A DNA stretch of 56,192 bases from Tissierella praeacuta DSM 18095 (GTDB taxonomy: Bacteria; Bacillota; Clostridia; Tissierellales; Tissierellaceae), in the NCBI RefSeq assembly GCF_900128955.1, contig NZ_FQTY01000019.1, positions 1 through 56,192 of the forward strand, read 5' to 3'. Made by a program: the position numbers and the translations under genes. A model generated the notes under the pieces. The model was not told where the DNA came from. It ran no database searches and saw only the letters and a program-made list of their open reading frames with translations. Shown here one piece after another: positions 1 to 8,529 of this stretch. Each line of letters starts with the position of its first letter. The first letter of the stretch is position 1.

Positions 1-331
1 GACTTCTCATGATAAATCTTGTTTCAACCATGGTTCATACTCTGTTTTCCCATGTCCATGAGACCTCCCCAGGTAAGAACAACAACCTTCCTCCCATGTA
101 ACCGTCACATTTACTGTAAAGAGTTCGGGTAGTATTGGACTTTGTTTTGTTAAGCAAACTCATCCTCCCTAAATCAGCCTTATGTGATTTCTGTTCGTCG
201 GTTCAGGATTTTGCCTTCGGCTTCCTTCAGATTCCACGTCGCCATGGACACCCTTGCCTTCAGCTAACGGTTCCTACTACCAAGCCCGTAGTGGACTTTC
301 ACCACCAAGTTGTTGCCCATGCTGGGCACAC
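1..331 (-). mobile_element. Group IIC self-splicing intron, 5' part (runs off the window)
   Basis: Read on the minus strand, the element begins GTGTGCCCAGCATGGGC at 331 and continues with GGTGAAAGTCC, GCAAGGGTGTCC, GGCGACGTGGAATCTGAAGG, GATGAGTTTGC and TAACAAAACAAAGTCC. As I remember it, this is very close to domain I and the following domains of the Oceanobacillus iheyensis group IIC intron. The intron starts directly after a Rho-independent terminator, which is the known target preference of class C introns. The reverse-transcriptase/maturase frame and 3' end would lie to the left of position 1, outside the window. The short forward reading frame here is an artefact of structured RNA. Confidence 0.88.
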
Positions 332-366
332 TTAAAAACCTCTTAAAGACATATCTTTAAGAGGTT
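332..366 (-). terminator. Rho-independent terminator of the cold-shock gene, used as intron target
   Basis: A perfect 13-bp inverted repeat (337-349 with 354-366, loop of 4) lies just downstream of the cold-shock stop codon. On the minus strand it is followed by TTTTTAA and then the intron 5' end. Confidence 0.85.
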
Positions 367-381
367 GTAAGTATCCATTTA

Positions 382-579
382 CTATAGAATTGTAATGTTT
401 TCAGCTTGTAGACCTTTAGCGCCTTCTACAACGTTGAATTCAACGTCTTGACCTTCTTCTAAAGTTTTGAATCCTTCTTTGTTGATTTGTGAGAAGTGAG
501 CGAATACATCGTTTCCTTCCTCAGTAGTAATAAATCCAAATCCTTTTTCTGCATTAAACCATTTTACTGTACCTTTCAT
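382..579 (-). CDS. cspA: Cold-shock protein (CspA/CspB family)
   Basis: This is a 65-residue single cold-shock domain of the usual length. RNP1 is KGFGFI at residues 12-17 and RNP2 is VFAHF at 25-29, with the conserved KWFN at 6-9. It binds single-stranded RNA and DNA and acts as an RNA chaperone in the cytoplasm. The start is ATG with CGGAGG seven bases upstream. A sigma-A-like promoter at 724-752 would give an untranslated leader of about 135 nt, typical of cold-shock genes whose leader RNA refolds with temperature. The gene is monocistronic, ending in the terminator into which the group II intron has inserted. Confidence 0.97.
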   Translation of the reverse strand: MKGTVKWFNAEKGFGFITTEEGNDVFAHFSQINKEGFKTLEEGQDVEFNVVEGAKGLQAENITIL

Positions 580-723
580 TGCATATACCTCCGAAATTTT
601 ATTTCTTTAATTCTTTGTAAAAATACCAACAATAAAATTTCTTTACTATATGCAGATAAACCTCTGTACCCATAGAAATTATTGTGTATTGATTATTTAC
701 TTCCGAATTAAAGCTACAATCTA

Positions 724-752
724 ATCTTAACATACTCTAAAATAGATTGCAA
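724..752 (-). promoter_or_regulatory. Candidate sigma-A promoter of the cold-shock gene
   Basis: On the minus strand, -35 TTGCAA (752-747) and -10 TAAGAT (729-724) are separated by 17 bp. The region from here to the start codon would be a long leader. Confidence 0.5.
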
Positions 753-820
753 CTACATTTTATATCTTTTTTAACAAATTATAGACTAAATTTAAATTAA
801 TAGCATAATGGTTCTATAAA

Positions 821-1267
821 TTATTTGGATATTCTTAAATCAGAATAATCAACTATTTCTCTTGTATATTCTTCATCCATTAATGGTGAAGACAATATAT
901 AATCGGCAGAAGATTTGTTAGTAGCTATGGGAATATCGTATAAAACGGCAATTCTAAGTAATGCCTTTATATCTGGATCGTGAGGTTGAGCTTCTAATGG
1001 ATCCCAGAAAAAAATTACCATATCGATCTTACCTTCAACAATACGAGCTCCAATTTGTTGATCTCCACCTAAAGGACCAGATTTAAATGCTTTTACTGGT
1101 AATTCTGTACTTTCAGATATTCGCTTTGAAGTAGTTCCTGTACCACATAAAAAATGCTTAGATAATATTTCCTTATTTTCCTTTACCCAATTTATTAAAT
1201 CATCTTTTTTATTATCATGGGCAATAAGAGCTATGTTTTTTTGTCTTTCCATTTTTATTTTCATCAT
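821..1267 (-). CDS. mgsA: Methylglyoxal synthase
   Basis: The product converts dihydroxyacetone phosphate to methylglyoxal and phosphate, a cytoplasmic bypass that relieves phosphate limitation in glycolysis. The 148 residues cover the whole family length. Recognisable motifs are LIAHDNKK near residue 14, [11 protein letters not shown] at 64-74, [14 protein letters not shown] at 86-99 and NKSSAD at 117-122. D69, D89, H96 and D99 align with the E. coli catalytic and binding residues, offset by about two. The ATG start follows GGAGG with TGTAA spacing. A second ATG follows directly, so the start is ambiguous by one codon. It is divergent from the next gene, with about 190 bp between. Confidence 0.96.
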   Translation of the reverse strand: MMKIKMERQKNIALIAHDNKKDDLINWVKENKEILSKHFLCGTGTTSKRISESTELPVKAFKSGPLGGDQQIGARIVEGKIDMVIFFWDPLEAQPHDPDIKALLRIAVLYDIPIATNKSSADYILSSPLMDEEYTREIVDYSDLRISK

Positions 1268-1458
1268 TTACACCTCCAAAATTAAATAAATTTAACATTA
1301 ATTTTTTATTTTAAACATAATATAGCTATTTTATCATTAAATTGGGTAATATTATATAGAATAATTTATTTCACTATTTTTAGTGTTATTAAAATAGTGT
1401 ATATATTAACATCATTAACCAAATTTAATAAATTTTAATAAATAAAGGAGCGTTTTAT

Positions 1459-1956
1459 ATGAACACAATGATTCAAAAGTATGTAACACAAGGATTTATG
1501 ACTGAAGCAGAAGGAAACTATATTGAGGAGGCTATTGATAAAAAGGAATCTATTATTGTATCAGGCCATAGATCTGCTGGTATAAGACCATTAATGGCTA
1601 CTCTAATGGCAGTAGCTAAGGGTAAATTTAAATCAATTCAAGTTAAAGGTTTTGAAGATTTGAATAAGGATGTAGAGTATTTCCTTATTCCTGGTCTAGA
1701 TAATTTAGATTTTGAAAAATTAATTGGTGAAGCTATGGCAAAACCAAATACATCGTTTATATCTTTAAAGGAACCTGAGCATCCATATTCAATACTAAAA
1801 CTACTAAGACAAGTTTATAAAGAAACAGAAGATACTTCTAAAGTATACCACCTCATAGAATGTGCTAAGATTGATAATGTACCAAAATTAACCAAGATTA
1901 CAAAAATGCATCTAGAGGAAAAAGGGAAAATTATAAAAGTAGATTTTGAAGGTTAA
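1459..1956 (+). CDS. Conserved hypothetical protein with degenerate P-loop-like segment
   Basis: The 165 residues have no family I can name. Residues 35-45 (SGHRSAGIRPL) sit where a Walker A loop follows a beta strand (ESIIVSGHRSAG), but the Lys-Thr of a true P-loop is missing. The order, with a helix (MTEAEGNYIEEAI), then IIVSGH, then a helix, vaguely recalls the N-terminal part of type II secretion/Flp ATPases. That is only an impression. There is no signal peptide or membrane segment. The start is ATG with AAAGGAG eight bases before it. The gene stands alone, convergent with the thioesterase, sharing a bidirectional terminator. Confidence 0.7.
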   Translation: MNTMIQKYVTQGFMTEAEGNYIEEAIDKKESIIVSGHRSAGIRPLMATLMAVAKGKFKSIQVKGFEDLNKDVEYFLIPGLDNLDFEKLIGEAMAKPNTSFISLKEPEHPYSILKLLRQVYKETEDTSKVYHLIECAKIDNVPKLTKITKMHLEEKGKIIKVDFEG

Positions 1957-1961
1957 AAAAC

Positions 1962-1991
1962 AAGTTAGGTTTAATCGCCTAACTTATTTTT
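1962..1991. terminator. Bidirectional terminator
   Basis: An 8-bp inverted repeat AAGTTAGG/CCTAACTT (1962-1969 with 1978-1985) has an A-rich left flank and ATTTTTT on the right. It overlaps the stop codon of the thioesterase gene. Confidence 0.75.
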
Positions 1992-2735
1992 TATCATTTT
2001 CCACTTTGTTATTCCCATTGAATGAATATCCTTAGTATTACTATCTAAAATCTTATGGAAATATTCATGTTTACCTCTATTATCGTATAATTCTTTACTA
2101 CCAGATAATATTGTTTTTCCATAAACAGTTTCTTTTTTATATAAAATTTCAAATTCACTTAATATATAGTTTTCATAAATATCTTCTGGGATAATTTCTA
2201 ACATCCAAGCAAGATATTTAGTATTATTAACATGATTATTGTAATCAATGTCTAATCTTCTTACATGAAAATCAATATATTCTTCTATTTCTATTTCTTT
2301 TTTGAAATCATAAAAGTCATCAAAAGTCTTTTCCTCTATTAGATTAGAAGCTTCTACAAATTCTAATGGTATTCTAATGGGTCTTTTCTTTTCCATATTT
2401 ATAAATATCCAAACTGTAGAAGCTCTTCCTATTTCTATTTCCTTCTTATCATATATAATAAATTCCCTATTAGCATAAAATCTATCAATGCTAGAAGTCC
2501 ATGTTTCAATGGTTATTTCTTCTTTTACATCTGGATATCTACTCATCTTAACCTTCCAACGGTTAAGCATCCAACAATAGTTTAAGTCTTGTAATTTATC
2601 AACACTAAATCCAATATGCTCGGTATGTGCACTTGATGTTTCTCCTAGATATGTGAGCATTGCCAGAGGTGTAGCCCGTCTATATTTGTCCGCATCATAA
2701 TATGGAATCTTAAATGTTTTTCTATATTTAAACAT
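1971..2735 (-). CDS. Acyl-ACP thioesterase (FatA/FatB family)
   Basis: The product is a double-hotdog enzyme that hydrolyses acyl-ACP to free fatty acid in the cytoplasm. About 254 residues match the bacterial family length. The first hotdog carries the YYDADKYRRATPLAMLTYL motif, typical of the family N terminus. The second contains DIDYNNHVNN (about 162-171), which holds the catalytic Asn and His, followed by KYLAWMLE. I place the start at the ATG at 2735 because AAGGAG lies about nine bases upstream. A longer reading from an upstream TTG would put that ribosome site inside the coding sequence. Neighbours give no pathway clue. Confidence 0.9.
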   Translation of the reverse strand: MFKYRKTFKIPYYDADKYRRATPLAMLTYLGETSSAHTEHIGFSVDKLQDLNYCWMLNRWKVKMSRYPDVKEEITIETWTSSIDRFYANREFIIYDKKEIEIGRASTVWIFINMEKKRPIRIPLEFVEASNLIEEKTFDDFYDFKKEIEIEEYIDFHVRRLDIDYNNHVNNTKYLAWMLEIIPEDIYENYILSEFEILYKKETVYGKTILSGSKELYDNRGKHEYFHKILDSNTKDIHSMGITKWKMIKNKLGD

Positions 2736-2813
2736 AAAAATCAACTCCTTCAAGAATTAATATCATTATAGACATTATATACTGTATAAAAAGCCTAGAA
2801 AGCAGTTTAAATT

Positions 2814-4166
2814 TTAAGTTACATTTCTAATCCATTTTTTAGACTTAACTCTTGGTAAACCAATAACTGCTTTAACTATTTCTTCAACAGAAACCAATAT
2901 AAAAACAATGTAAACTGGCAATCTAAATATTAAAACCCCAACAAATGCTAAAGGCACTCCTACTAACCACACAGAACCCATCTCAAGATACATAGAAAAT
3001 GTAGTATCTCCACCACCCCTAAGAACTCCAACAATTAATGTAGAATTAAATGTTCTTATGAAATAAAATAATCCTGAAAAAAATAACAATTTCCTTGATA
3101 AATTATATACATCTGGCTCAAGATTTTTAAATAATTTTAAAGTTATATCTGGTGTTAAACTTAATATTGCACCCAATATTAACCCTGCAATAGTTGACAT
3201 AATAAGAAATTGTATTGCATAATCATATGCTTGTTCTTCATCTCTAGCACCAATCTTATTACCTACCATAACTGTACAGGCATTTCCAAGCCCTCTAACC
3301 ATTACAAAAAAAATATTTTGAATAGTCCCTGAGACCTGAACTGCTGCCGTTGCCTCTGCTCCCATTTTTGCATAGGCTGCAGAATACATAACTTGTCCCA
3401 ATGCCCAAAATGCTTCATTGATTATTACAGGATAAGTAGTCTTTAAATATCTATTTATAAACTCTTTTTTCCAATCTGTTAGTTCCCTTAAACTAGCTGC
3501 AAGAGGTTTTATGTTTTTATATATGAAGTAAAAAATAAAGCTAATTTCAACTATTCTAGCAATCAAAGTTCCATAAGCTGCCCCTTTTACTCCAAGTTCT
3601 GGAAAACCAAAATGACCAAAAATAAGTAAGTAATTAAATATCGTATTAGTTATAAAAGATATAGCTGAAACTACCATGGGCATTTTAGGTTCCCCAATAC
3701 TTCTAGATGCTATACTAAAAGCAAATCCTATACCTGTTATTATATATGATAGAGATACTATGCGTAAATAGTCACTTCCTAACCTTATTACTATTTCATC
3801 ATCAATAAAAAACTTCATAATCATTTCTGGAGAAAAGAAAGCAACTATGGTAAAAACAAGTCCTGCCAAAGTACTTAAACTTACTGCTAATCCCAGTATT
3901 CTCTTTATGTTTTCTATATCTTTCTTTCCCCAAAATTGAGATATAAAAATTGAAGATCCACTATTGATTCCAAAAATAATCAAAGAATAAAAAAAGAAAA
4001 GTTGATTTGCTAATCCTACTGCAGCTATACTTGATTTGCCTAACTGGGATATCATCAAAGTATCCACCATGTTTAATGAGGATGTTATTAGATTTTGTAA
4101 TGCGATTGGAATTGCTATTGCTAGCATATCTCTTAAAAATTCTTTATTCTTAAAAATTTGTTTCAT
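2814..4166 (-). CDS. MATE-family multidrug/metabolite exporter
   Basis: This is a 450-residue integral membrane protein of about twelve hydrophobic segments. It has the two-fold pseudo-repeat of the MATE (DinF/NorM) family, with IAIPIALQNLITSSLNMVDTLMISQLG at the N terminus and GIGFAFSIASRSIGEPKMPM in the first half. Family members exchange Na+ or H+ for cationic or organic substrates at the cell membrane; the substrate cannot be told from sequence. ATG start with GGGAGG six bases upstream. It is probably transcribed alone, or weakly with the thioesterase gene about 80 bp downstream. Confidence 0.94.
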   Translation of the reverse strand: MKQIFKNKEFLRDMLAIAIPIALQNLITSSLNMVDTLMISQLGKSSIAAVGLANQLFFFYSLIIFGINSGSSIFISQFWGKKDIENIKRILGLAVSLSTLAGLVFTIVAFFSPEMIMKFFIDDEIVIRLGSDYLRIVSLSYIITGIGFAFSIASRSIGEPKMPMVVSAISFITNTIFNYLLIFGHFGFPELGVKGAAYGTLIARIVEISFIFYFIYKNIKPLAASLRELTDWKKEFINRYLKTTYPVIINEAFWALGQVMYSAAYAKMGAEATAAVQVSGTIQNIFFVMVRGLGNACTVMVGNKIGARDEEQAYDYAIQFLIMSTIAGLILGAILSLTPDITLKLFKNLEPDVYNLSRKLLFFSGLFYFIRTFNSTLIVGVLRGGGDTTFSMYLEMGSVWLVGVPLAFVGVLIFRLPVYIVFILVSVEEIVKAVIGLPRVKSKKWIRNVT

Positions 4167-4282
4167 CTATTACCTCCCATAATATTATGTAATAAAAATA
4201 TTATAATACCTAACACCATTATTTTATTATATAGTATTTTCTTTGATTTAGATACACTATTTCTTTTAATGATTGGTAGTCA

Positions 4283-4318
4283 TAAATAATGGTACCTAGT
4301 ATAAGGTACCATTATTTA
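4283..4318. terminator. Perfect 14-bp inverted repeat after a stop codon
   Basis: 4283-4296 pairs with 4305-4318, with a loop of 8. It ends one base before the stop codon of the 91-residue gene. There is no clear U-run on either side, so it could be a weak terminator, an mRNA-stabilising hairpin or an operator. Confidence 0.55.
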
Positions 4319-4594
4319 TTATCTCATGCCATATCTAGTATGGTCATTTCCTAAGTAATTTATATTTGCATAAATCCTAACCATATTACTATTATCCTCA
4401 TGCTCAATTTGAATATTCGTAGCTCTTCCATCGTCTCCCCGTCTTTCTAAGTGGTGATTTATAATTTCTGAAGCTATCTTTTCACTATATTCACCATTGT
4501 ACACCTTATTATACTCATCCGCTGTCATCTCCAATATTGACTTATGAACCCCATCCTTAACGAATCTTTTTTCCACAATATTATTAAATAGCAT
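4319..4594 (-). CDS. Small conserved hypothetical protein
   Basis: This 91-residue soluble protein is rich in charged residues and has no recognised domain. It has a predicted helical N-terminal half (ILEMTADEYNKVYNGEYSEKIASEIINHHLERR) and a more beta-like C-terminal half (IQIEHEDNSNMVRIYANINY). There is no Cys, signal peptide or membrane segment. The start is a strong one: AAAGGAGGTC seven bases before ATG. It lies between the MATE exporter and the symporter gene, with a strong bidirectional terminator separating it from the latter, so it is probably its own unit. Confidence 0.75.
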   Translation of the reverse strand: MLFNNIVEKRFVKDGVHKSILEMTADEYNKVYNGEYSEKIASEIINHHLERRGDDGRATNIQIEHEDNSNMVRIYANINYLGNDHTRYGMR

Positions 4595-4632
4595 ACTTAA
4601 GACCTCCTTTTATAATTACTAATAATTAATTT

Positions 4633-4674
4633 AAAAAACTCCTTTATAGTATCTTTTCTATAAAGAAGTTTTTT
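4633..4674. terminator. Bidirectional terminator downstream of the symporter gene
   Basis: The inverted repeat 4633-4649 with 4658-4674 (one mismatch) has A6 on the left and T6 on the right. Confidence 0.85.
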
Positions 4675-4751
4675 ATGTGGTTTTTTATATATAAAATCAT
4701 ATATTTATCTAAGTTTTTATTCTAAAAATCTCTATTTTCTATCCATACTAT

Positions 4752-6122
4752 TTATTTACCTAAAATTTTATCTAACAATCCCAGTGAGCTTAATAGCACT
4801 ATAAATATAGCAAATGGTACTACATATTTAATTAGTATAGTCCAGAATCTTTCAAGTTTAAATTTTACTCCTGGACTTCTTTTTACCTCAGCTATAGCTT
4901 CATCTACACCCCAAATATATCCGATAAATATTGCCATTAAAAATCCACCTATAGGCATCAATATATTAGATGTAAAAAAGTCTAAGCTATCGAAAACTCC
5001 TCTATTAAACAATGGGATATGAAAATCCGCCATCGGTCCCATAGATAAAGAAGCAAATATACCAATTATAAACATTAATGTTGAAGCAATGGAAACAGCC
5101 TTGATTCTAGTCCATTTAAGACTATCAATACAATAAGCTACTGCTACCTCAAGTAATGAAATAGCCGATGTAAGAGCTGCAAAAAATACTAATACAAAGA
5201 AAATTATACCAAATATTGTTCCAAAAGGCATTACTTCAAATACTGCTGGTAACGTGATAAACATAAGCCCTGGACCTTGACTAGGTTCAAATCCAAAGGC
5301 AAATACTGCTGGCAAAACAGCAAACCCTGCTAACAATGCTACTGCTGTATCTAAACTCGGGATTATAAGAGCATTCTTTTCTAAATTCTCATCCCCCTTC
5401 AAATAACTTCCATAGGTAATCAGAGCTCCCATCCCTAGAGATAATGAAAAAAATACTTGGCCTAATGCATCAACTAAAACACTAGGTCTAAATTTACTAA
5501 AGTCAGGCTTTAAATAATAAGAAAGACCTGCAGAAGCACCATTAAGTGTAACTGATCTTATTGCCACTACAATCAACATAACTAGCAATGCTGGCATCAT
5601 AAATTTACTTGCCTTTTCTATTCCATCAGATATCCCCTTAATTACAATAGCTACTGTCAATACCATAAAAATACCATGATAAATTAAGGGTTCTACTGAT
5701 CCTCCTATAAATCCTGTAAAATAAGCTGCTTTATCAGAACCAATCTTTCCAGTTACAGTTGCCACAATATATTTAATAACCCATCCACCTACTACACTAT
5801 AATAAGATAAAATTAGAAATGCAGTTAAAATTCCAATAGATCCTAAAAACCCCCAATTTTTATTCAGCTTTTTATAAGCTCCATATGGATCAAGTTGTGT
5901 TTTTCTACCTATAATCATTTCTCCCAACATCATGGTAAATCCAACTAATACTACTATCAATAAATAAGCTACAACAAATACAGCACCACCATTTTTCCCT
6001 GCTAAGTATGGAAATTTCCATAGATTACCTAATCCTACAGCAGAACCTGCAGCAGCCATAATAAATCCGAAACTAGATCCCCAAGAGCCTCTCCCTTCTT
6101 GATTATTAACTTTATTATCCAC
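4752..6122 (-). CDS. Sodium:neurotransmitter symporter family (NSS/SNF) amino-acid transporter
   Basis: The 456-residue membrane protein has a LeuT-type fold with about eleven to twelve segments. The diagnostic TM1 region reads GFIMAAAGSAVGLGNLWKFPY, followed by GKNGGAVF, with the unwound GLGNLW that binds Na+ and the substrate amino group. The length fits bacterial LeuT/TnaT/MhsT-type members, which take up amino acids with Na+. The exact amino acid is not evident. The ATG start is preceded by GGAGG. It is flanked by terminators on its 3' side and appears monocistronic. Confidence 0.95.
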   Translation of the reverse strand: MDNKVNNQEGRGSWGSSFGFIMAAAGSAVGLGNLWKFPYLAGKNGGAVFVVAYLLIVVLVGFTMMLGEMIIGRKTQLDPYGAYKKLNKNWGFLGSIGILTAFLILSYYSVVGGWVIKYIVATVTGKIGSDKAAYFTGFIGGSVEPLIYHGIFMVLTVAIVIKGISDGIEKASKFMMPALLVMLIVVAIRSVTLNGASAGLSYYLKPDFSKFRPSVLVDALGQVFFSLSLGMGALITYGSYLKGDENLEKNALIIPSLDTAVALLAGFAVLPAVFAFGFEPSQGPGLMFITLPAVFEVMPFGTIFGIIFFVLVFFAALTSAISLLEVAVAYCIDSLKWTRIKAVSIASTLMFIIGIFASLSMGPMADFHIPLFNRGVFDSLDFFTSNILMPIGGFLMAIFIGYIWGVDEAIAEVKRSPGVKFKLERFWTILIKYVVPFAIFIVLLSSLGLLDKILGK

Positions 6123-6300
6123 GATATCCCTCCTCTAATATTTTTTGTTATATTTATGATTTTAAATGATTATACTATATTTATATGCAAAAGTAAATGA
6201 ATATTGTGACTATTCTGTAAGTTTATTTTTTGTCAAAGTTTTATTTAATATTTAGTTGAATTTTATAGATAGACCATAATAAATAATAGAAGCAAAAGAA

Positions 6301-6335
6301 AAGCAACAAATATTATAAAACAATATTTGTTGCTT
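6301..6335 (-). terminator. Terminator of the MutS-like gene
   Basis: A perfect 14-bp stem, 6301-6314 with 6322-6335, is followed on the minus strand by TTTTCTTTT. Confidence 0.85.
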
Positions 6336-6339
6336 CATT

Positions 6340-8142
6340 CTAATCTTCCAGTATTTCAATCCCTACTGATTTCATTAAATATTTTGCATTTGTTGATGTT
6401 GATTTACCTAGTTTGATTTTATAATCAAAGTATATTTTATTATCTTTATACTGCTCAGAGAAATGATAGTTTTTTATCCTATTGTACTTATCTAATATAC
6501 ATAATTCTAAATCATGGGTAGTTATGGCTCCTATTACCCCTAATTTATTAAGATTTCCAAGAACATTTTTAGCACCTAGTATTCTATCTTCAGAATTTGT
6601 TCCTCTAAAAATTTCATCAATTAAAAAAACTATCTTTTTATTTTCATTTGCAGCATCAATAATTTCCTTAATTCTAAGTAACTCAGCATAAAAGGTTGAT
6701 ATCCCATTTTTCAAATCGTCTGTTATTCTCATAGATGTATATATATCTAATATTGGACATGACATTTTAGTAGCATGTACAGGTCCTCCACTATATGCTA
6801 GTGCTAGATTTATACCTATAGTTCTTAAAAATGTTGTTTTACCCGACATATTTGACCCAGTAATAATAAAAATACTATTATCCATTTCTATATTGTTTAA
6901 TATCCTATCACTACTACTTATAAGGGGATGACCTAATTTTTCTGCCATTACTCTTAATCTTGAATTTTCAATAGTTGGAAATGAAACCCCTTCATCTATT
7001 TGCATTAAAACACTCAAACTCATTAATGCCTCGATTTCTCCTATAGCTTCAACCCACATCTTCACTTTTACCCCATATTTATTTTTCCAGTTTTCTAATA
7101 AAAAAACACATTCATAATCCCATAAAAATAACCCATTAAATACTAAATATATTAAAGCATTGTTATATCTTAAATTAATTTTTTCTGTAATCTTATCTAG
7201 CTCTTTTATTGCCAATATAGATGAATACTTTTCATTAAATAATATTTCTTTAATATCATTTAATTTTTCAGATTCAAATTTTTCTTTCTCCAATAACTTG
7301 AGTATATTTACATAGGTTTCTAAATTATATCTGAATCCTCCTACTGGTCTTATAATCCCATTAATTTTTGAAAATCTTATCATCCATAATAAAAATTGAA
7401 ATAATATTAAAAATGGAATTAATATATATATTTTCTTGATTTTAAATATTATAATTATCCCTGATAATAGTATAAAAAATACTGGGAGAAAATGAATTAA
7501 CGCTCTTATTCTTTGTGATTTTATCAAAACTTCTTTGTTTTCTGCATATTCTATTAACTTTTCTGGGTCTTGCAATTGTTTTTTATGCTTCCCCCCTAAA
7601 TATTCTAACTCTTGACAAAAATCTAGTTTATTACTAAGTTCTTTTATTGCTTCCTGTCTTAAATATATTTCATCTTTATCATATTTAGCTTCCAACAAAG
7701 TTTCTGCTAATATCCTTCTGCCATTCCAAGTATTTGCTATATTTATAAACTGAAATAAAGACTTTTTACCTACTATATCTAAATCCAAGGAATATCTATG
7801 TTTCTTATTTATAAACTCTTCTCCAACATCCCTAAAATCAAGCCAATCACCATTAATTCTAGCTAAATATTTATTATTTATATTTATGATTTCTTTTGCA
7901 AAATTTAATTTCTCTTTAATTATGTTGTGATATACTATTAAGGCAACAAATATCATTGCGAAAACAAAATCTATAGCCACATAAATTGACTTATAGTTTA
8001 TCTTAGTAATTCCATATGTAATGGCTATAATCCCTAAAAATATTATAAATCTAACAGTGCTAATTAAGCTAGATATATTACTATATTTTTTAACATTTTC
8101 ATTCTGCTCCTGTATTCTTATCATAAATTTATCTTTAATCAT
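6340..8142 (-). CDS. Membrane-anchored MutS-like ATPase
   Basis: The 600-residue protein has a MutS domain V ATPase at its C terminus: Walker A GSNMSGKTT at 429-437 and Walker B VFLIDE at 505-510, followed by the MutS signature FRGTNSEDR and the TTHD switch. Upstream come a helical lever-like region and four hydrophobic segments at about 28-47, 53-71, 214-233 and 238-255, so it is probably membrane bound. It lacks the mismatch-recognition domain I with its Phe-X-Glu motif and the MutS2 Smr endonuclease domain. A role in conventional mismatch repair is therefore doubtful. Such short membrane MutS homologues occur in Firmicutes without a settled function. Monocistronic with its own terminator. 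Confidence 0.88.
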   Translation of the reverse strand: MIKDKFMIRIQEQNENVKKYSNISSLISTVRFIIFLGIIAITYGITKINYKSIYVAIDFVFAMIFVALIVYHNIIKEKLNFAKEIININNKYLARINGDWLDFRDVGEEFINKKHRYSLDLDIVGKKSLFQFINIANTWNGRRILAETLLEAKYDKDEIYLRQEAIKELSNKLDFCQELEYLGGKHKKQLQDPEKLIEYAENKEVLIKSQRIRALIHFLPVFFILLSGIIIIFKIKKIYILIPFLILFQFLLWMIRFSKINGIIRPVGGFRYNLETYVNILKLLEKEKFESEKLNDIKEILFNEKYSSILAIKELDKITEKINLRYNNALIYLVFNGLFLWDYECVFLLENWKNKYGVKVKMWVEAIGEIEALMSLSVLMQIDEGVSFPTIENSRLRVMAEKLGHPLISSSDRILNNIEMDNSIFIITGSNMSGKTTFLRTIGINLALAYSGGPVHATKMSCPILDIYTSMRITDDLKNGISTFYAELLRIKEIIDAANENKKIVFLIDEIFRGTNSEDRILGAKNVLGNLNKLGVIGAITTHDLELCILDKYNRIKNYHFSEQYKDNKIYFDYKIKLGKSTSTNAKYLMKSVGIEILED

Positions 8143-8380
8143 ATTAAATCATCCTTTTGTTCTTAATTACTTTCTAAACTTATCTATAGGATAATAACCT
8201 AATTTATTTTTTTAATTATATTCTCTACTATTTTCATAACTAAGTAAAATATACATCTTCTATAATATTTTCAATATACTCAATTATAAAATTCCAAGTC
8301 AACTTGTTTAATAAAGTTTAGTAAAAATTCTATATTTTAAAATTTACCAAATCAATTATCAAAAAACTTAGACGGGGATT
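8143..8380. other. Intergenic, no gene seen
   Basis: This is an AT-rich spacer upstream of the MutS-like gene that presumably holds its promoter. No reading frame or structured RNA was recognised. Confidence 0.5.
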
Positions 8381-8488
8381 ATGAGAAAATTATTATTTCA
8401 AGCATTATTACTAACAATTATTATGATACTCTATGATAAACAAAAAAGAAACTTAAAAATAGTATATTGCCTAATATTATTTAATTGA
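8381..8488 (+). CDS. Possible 35-residue single-helix peptide
   Basis: ATG with GGGG a few bases upstream opens MRKLLFQALLLTIIMILYDK and ends at TGA after 35 codons. The N-terminal half is a plausible membrane helix flanked by basic residues, and a strong inverted repeat begins directly at its stop codon, so it would have a terminator. Against it are its size, simple AT-rich composition and lack of a recognised homologue. It may be a small membrane peptide or chance. Confidence 0.25.
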   Translation: MRKLLFQALLLTIIMILYDKQKRNLKIVYCLILFN

Positions 8489-8529
8489 AAACAACTAATG
8501 AGCATAATATTGGCTCATTAGTTGTTTTC
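8487..8529. terminator. Perfect 17-bp hairpin, probable terminator
   Basis: 8487-8503 pairs with 8513-8529 with a 9-base loop. It includes the last codons of the gene on the minus strand, and A/T-rich tails give it use in both directions. Confidence 0.75.

Noticed and set aside
135-335. Forward 66-codon frame
   Set aside because: It lies on the opposite strand of the group II intron RNA domains; composition is explained by RNA structure and there is no ribosome site.
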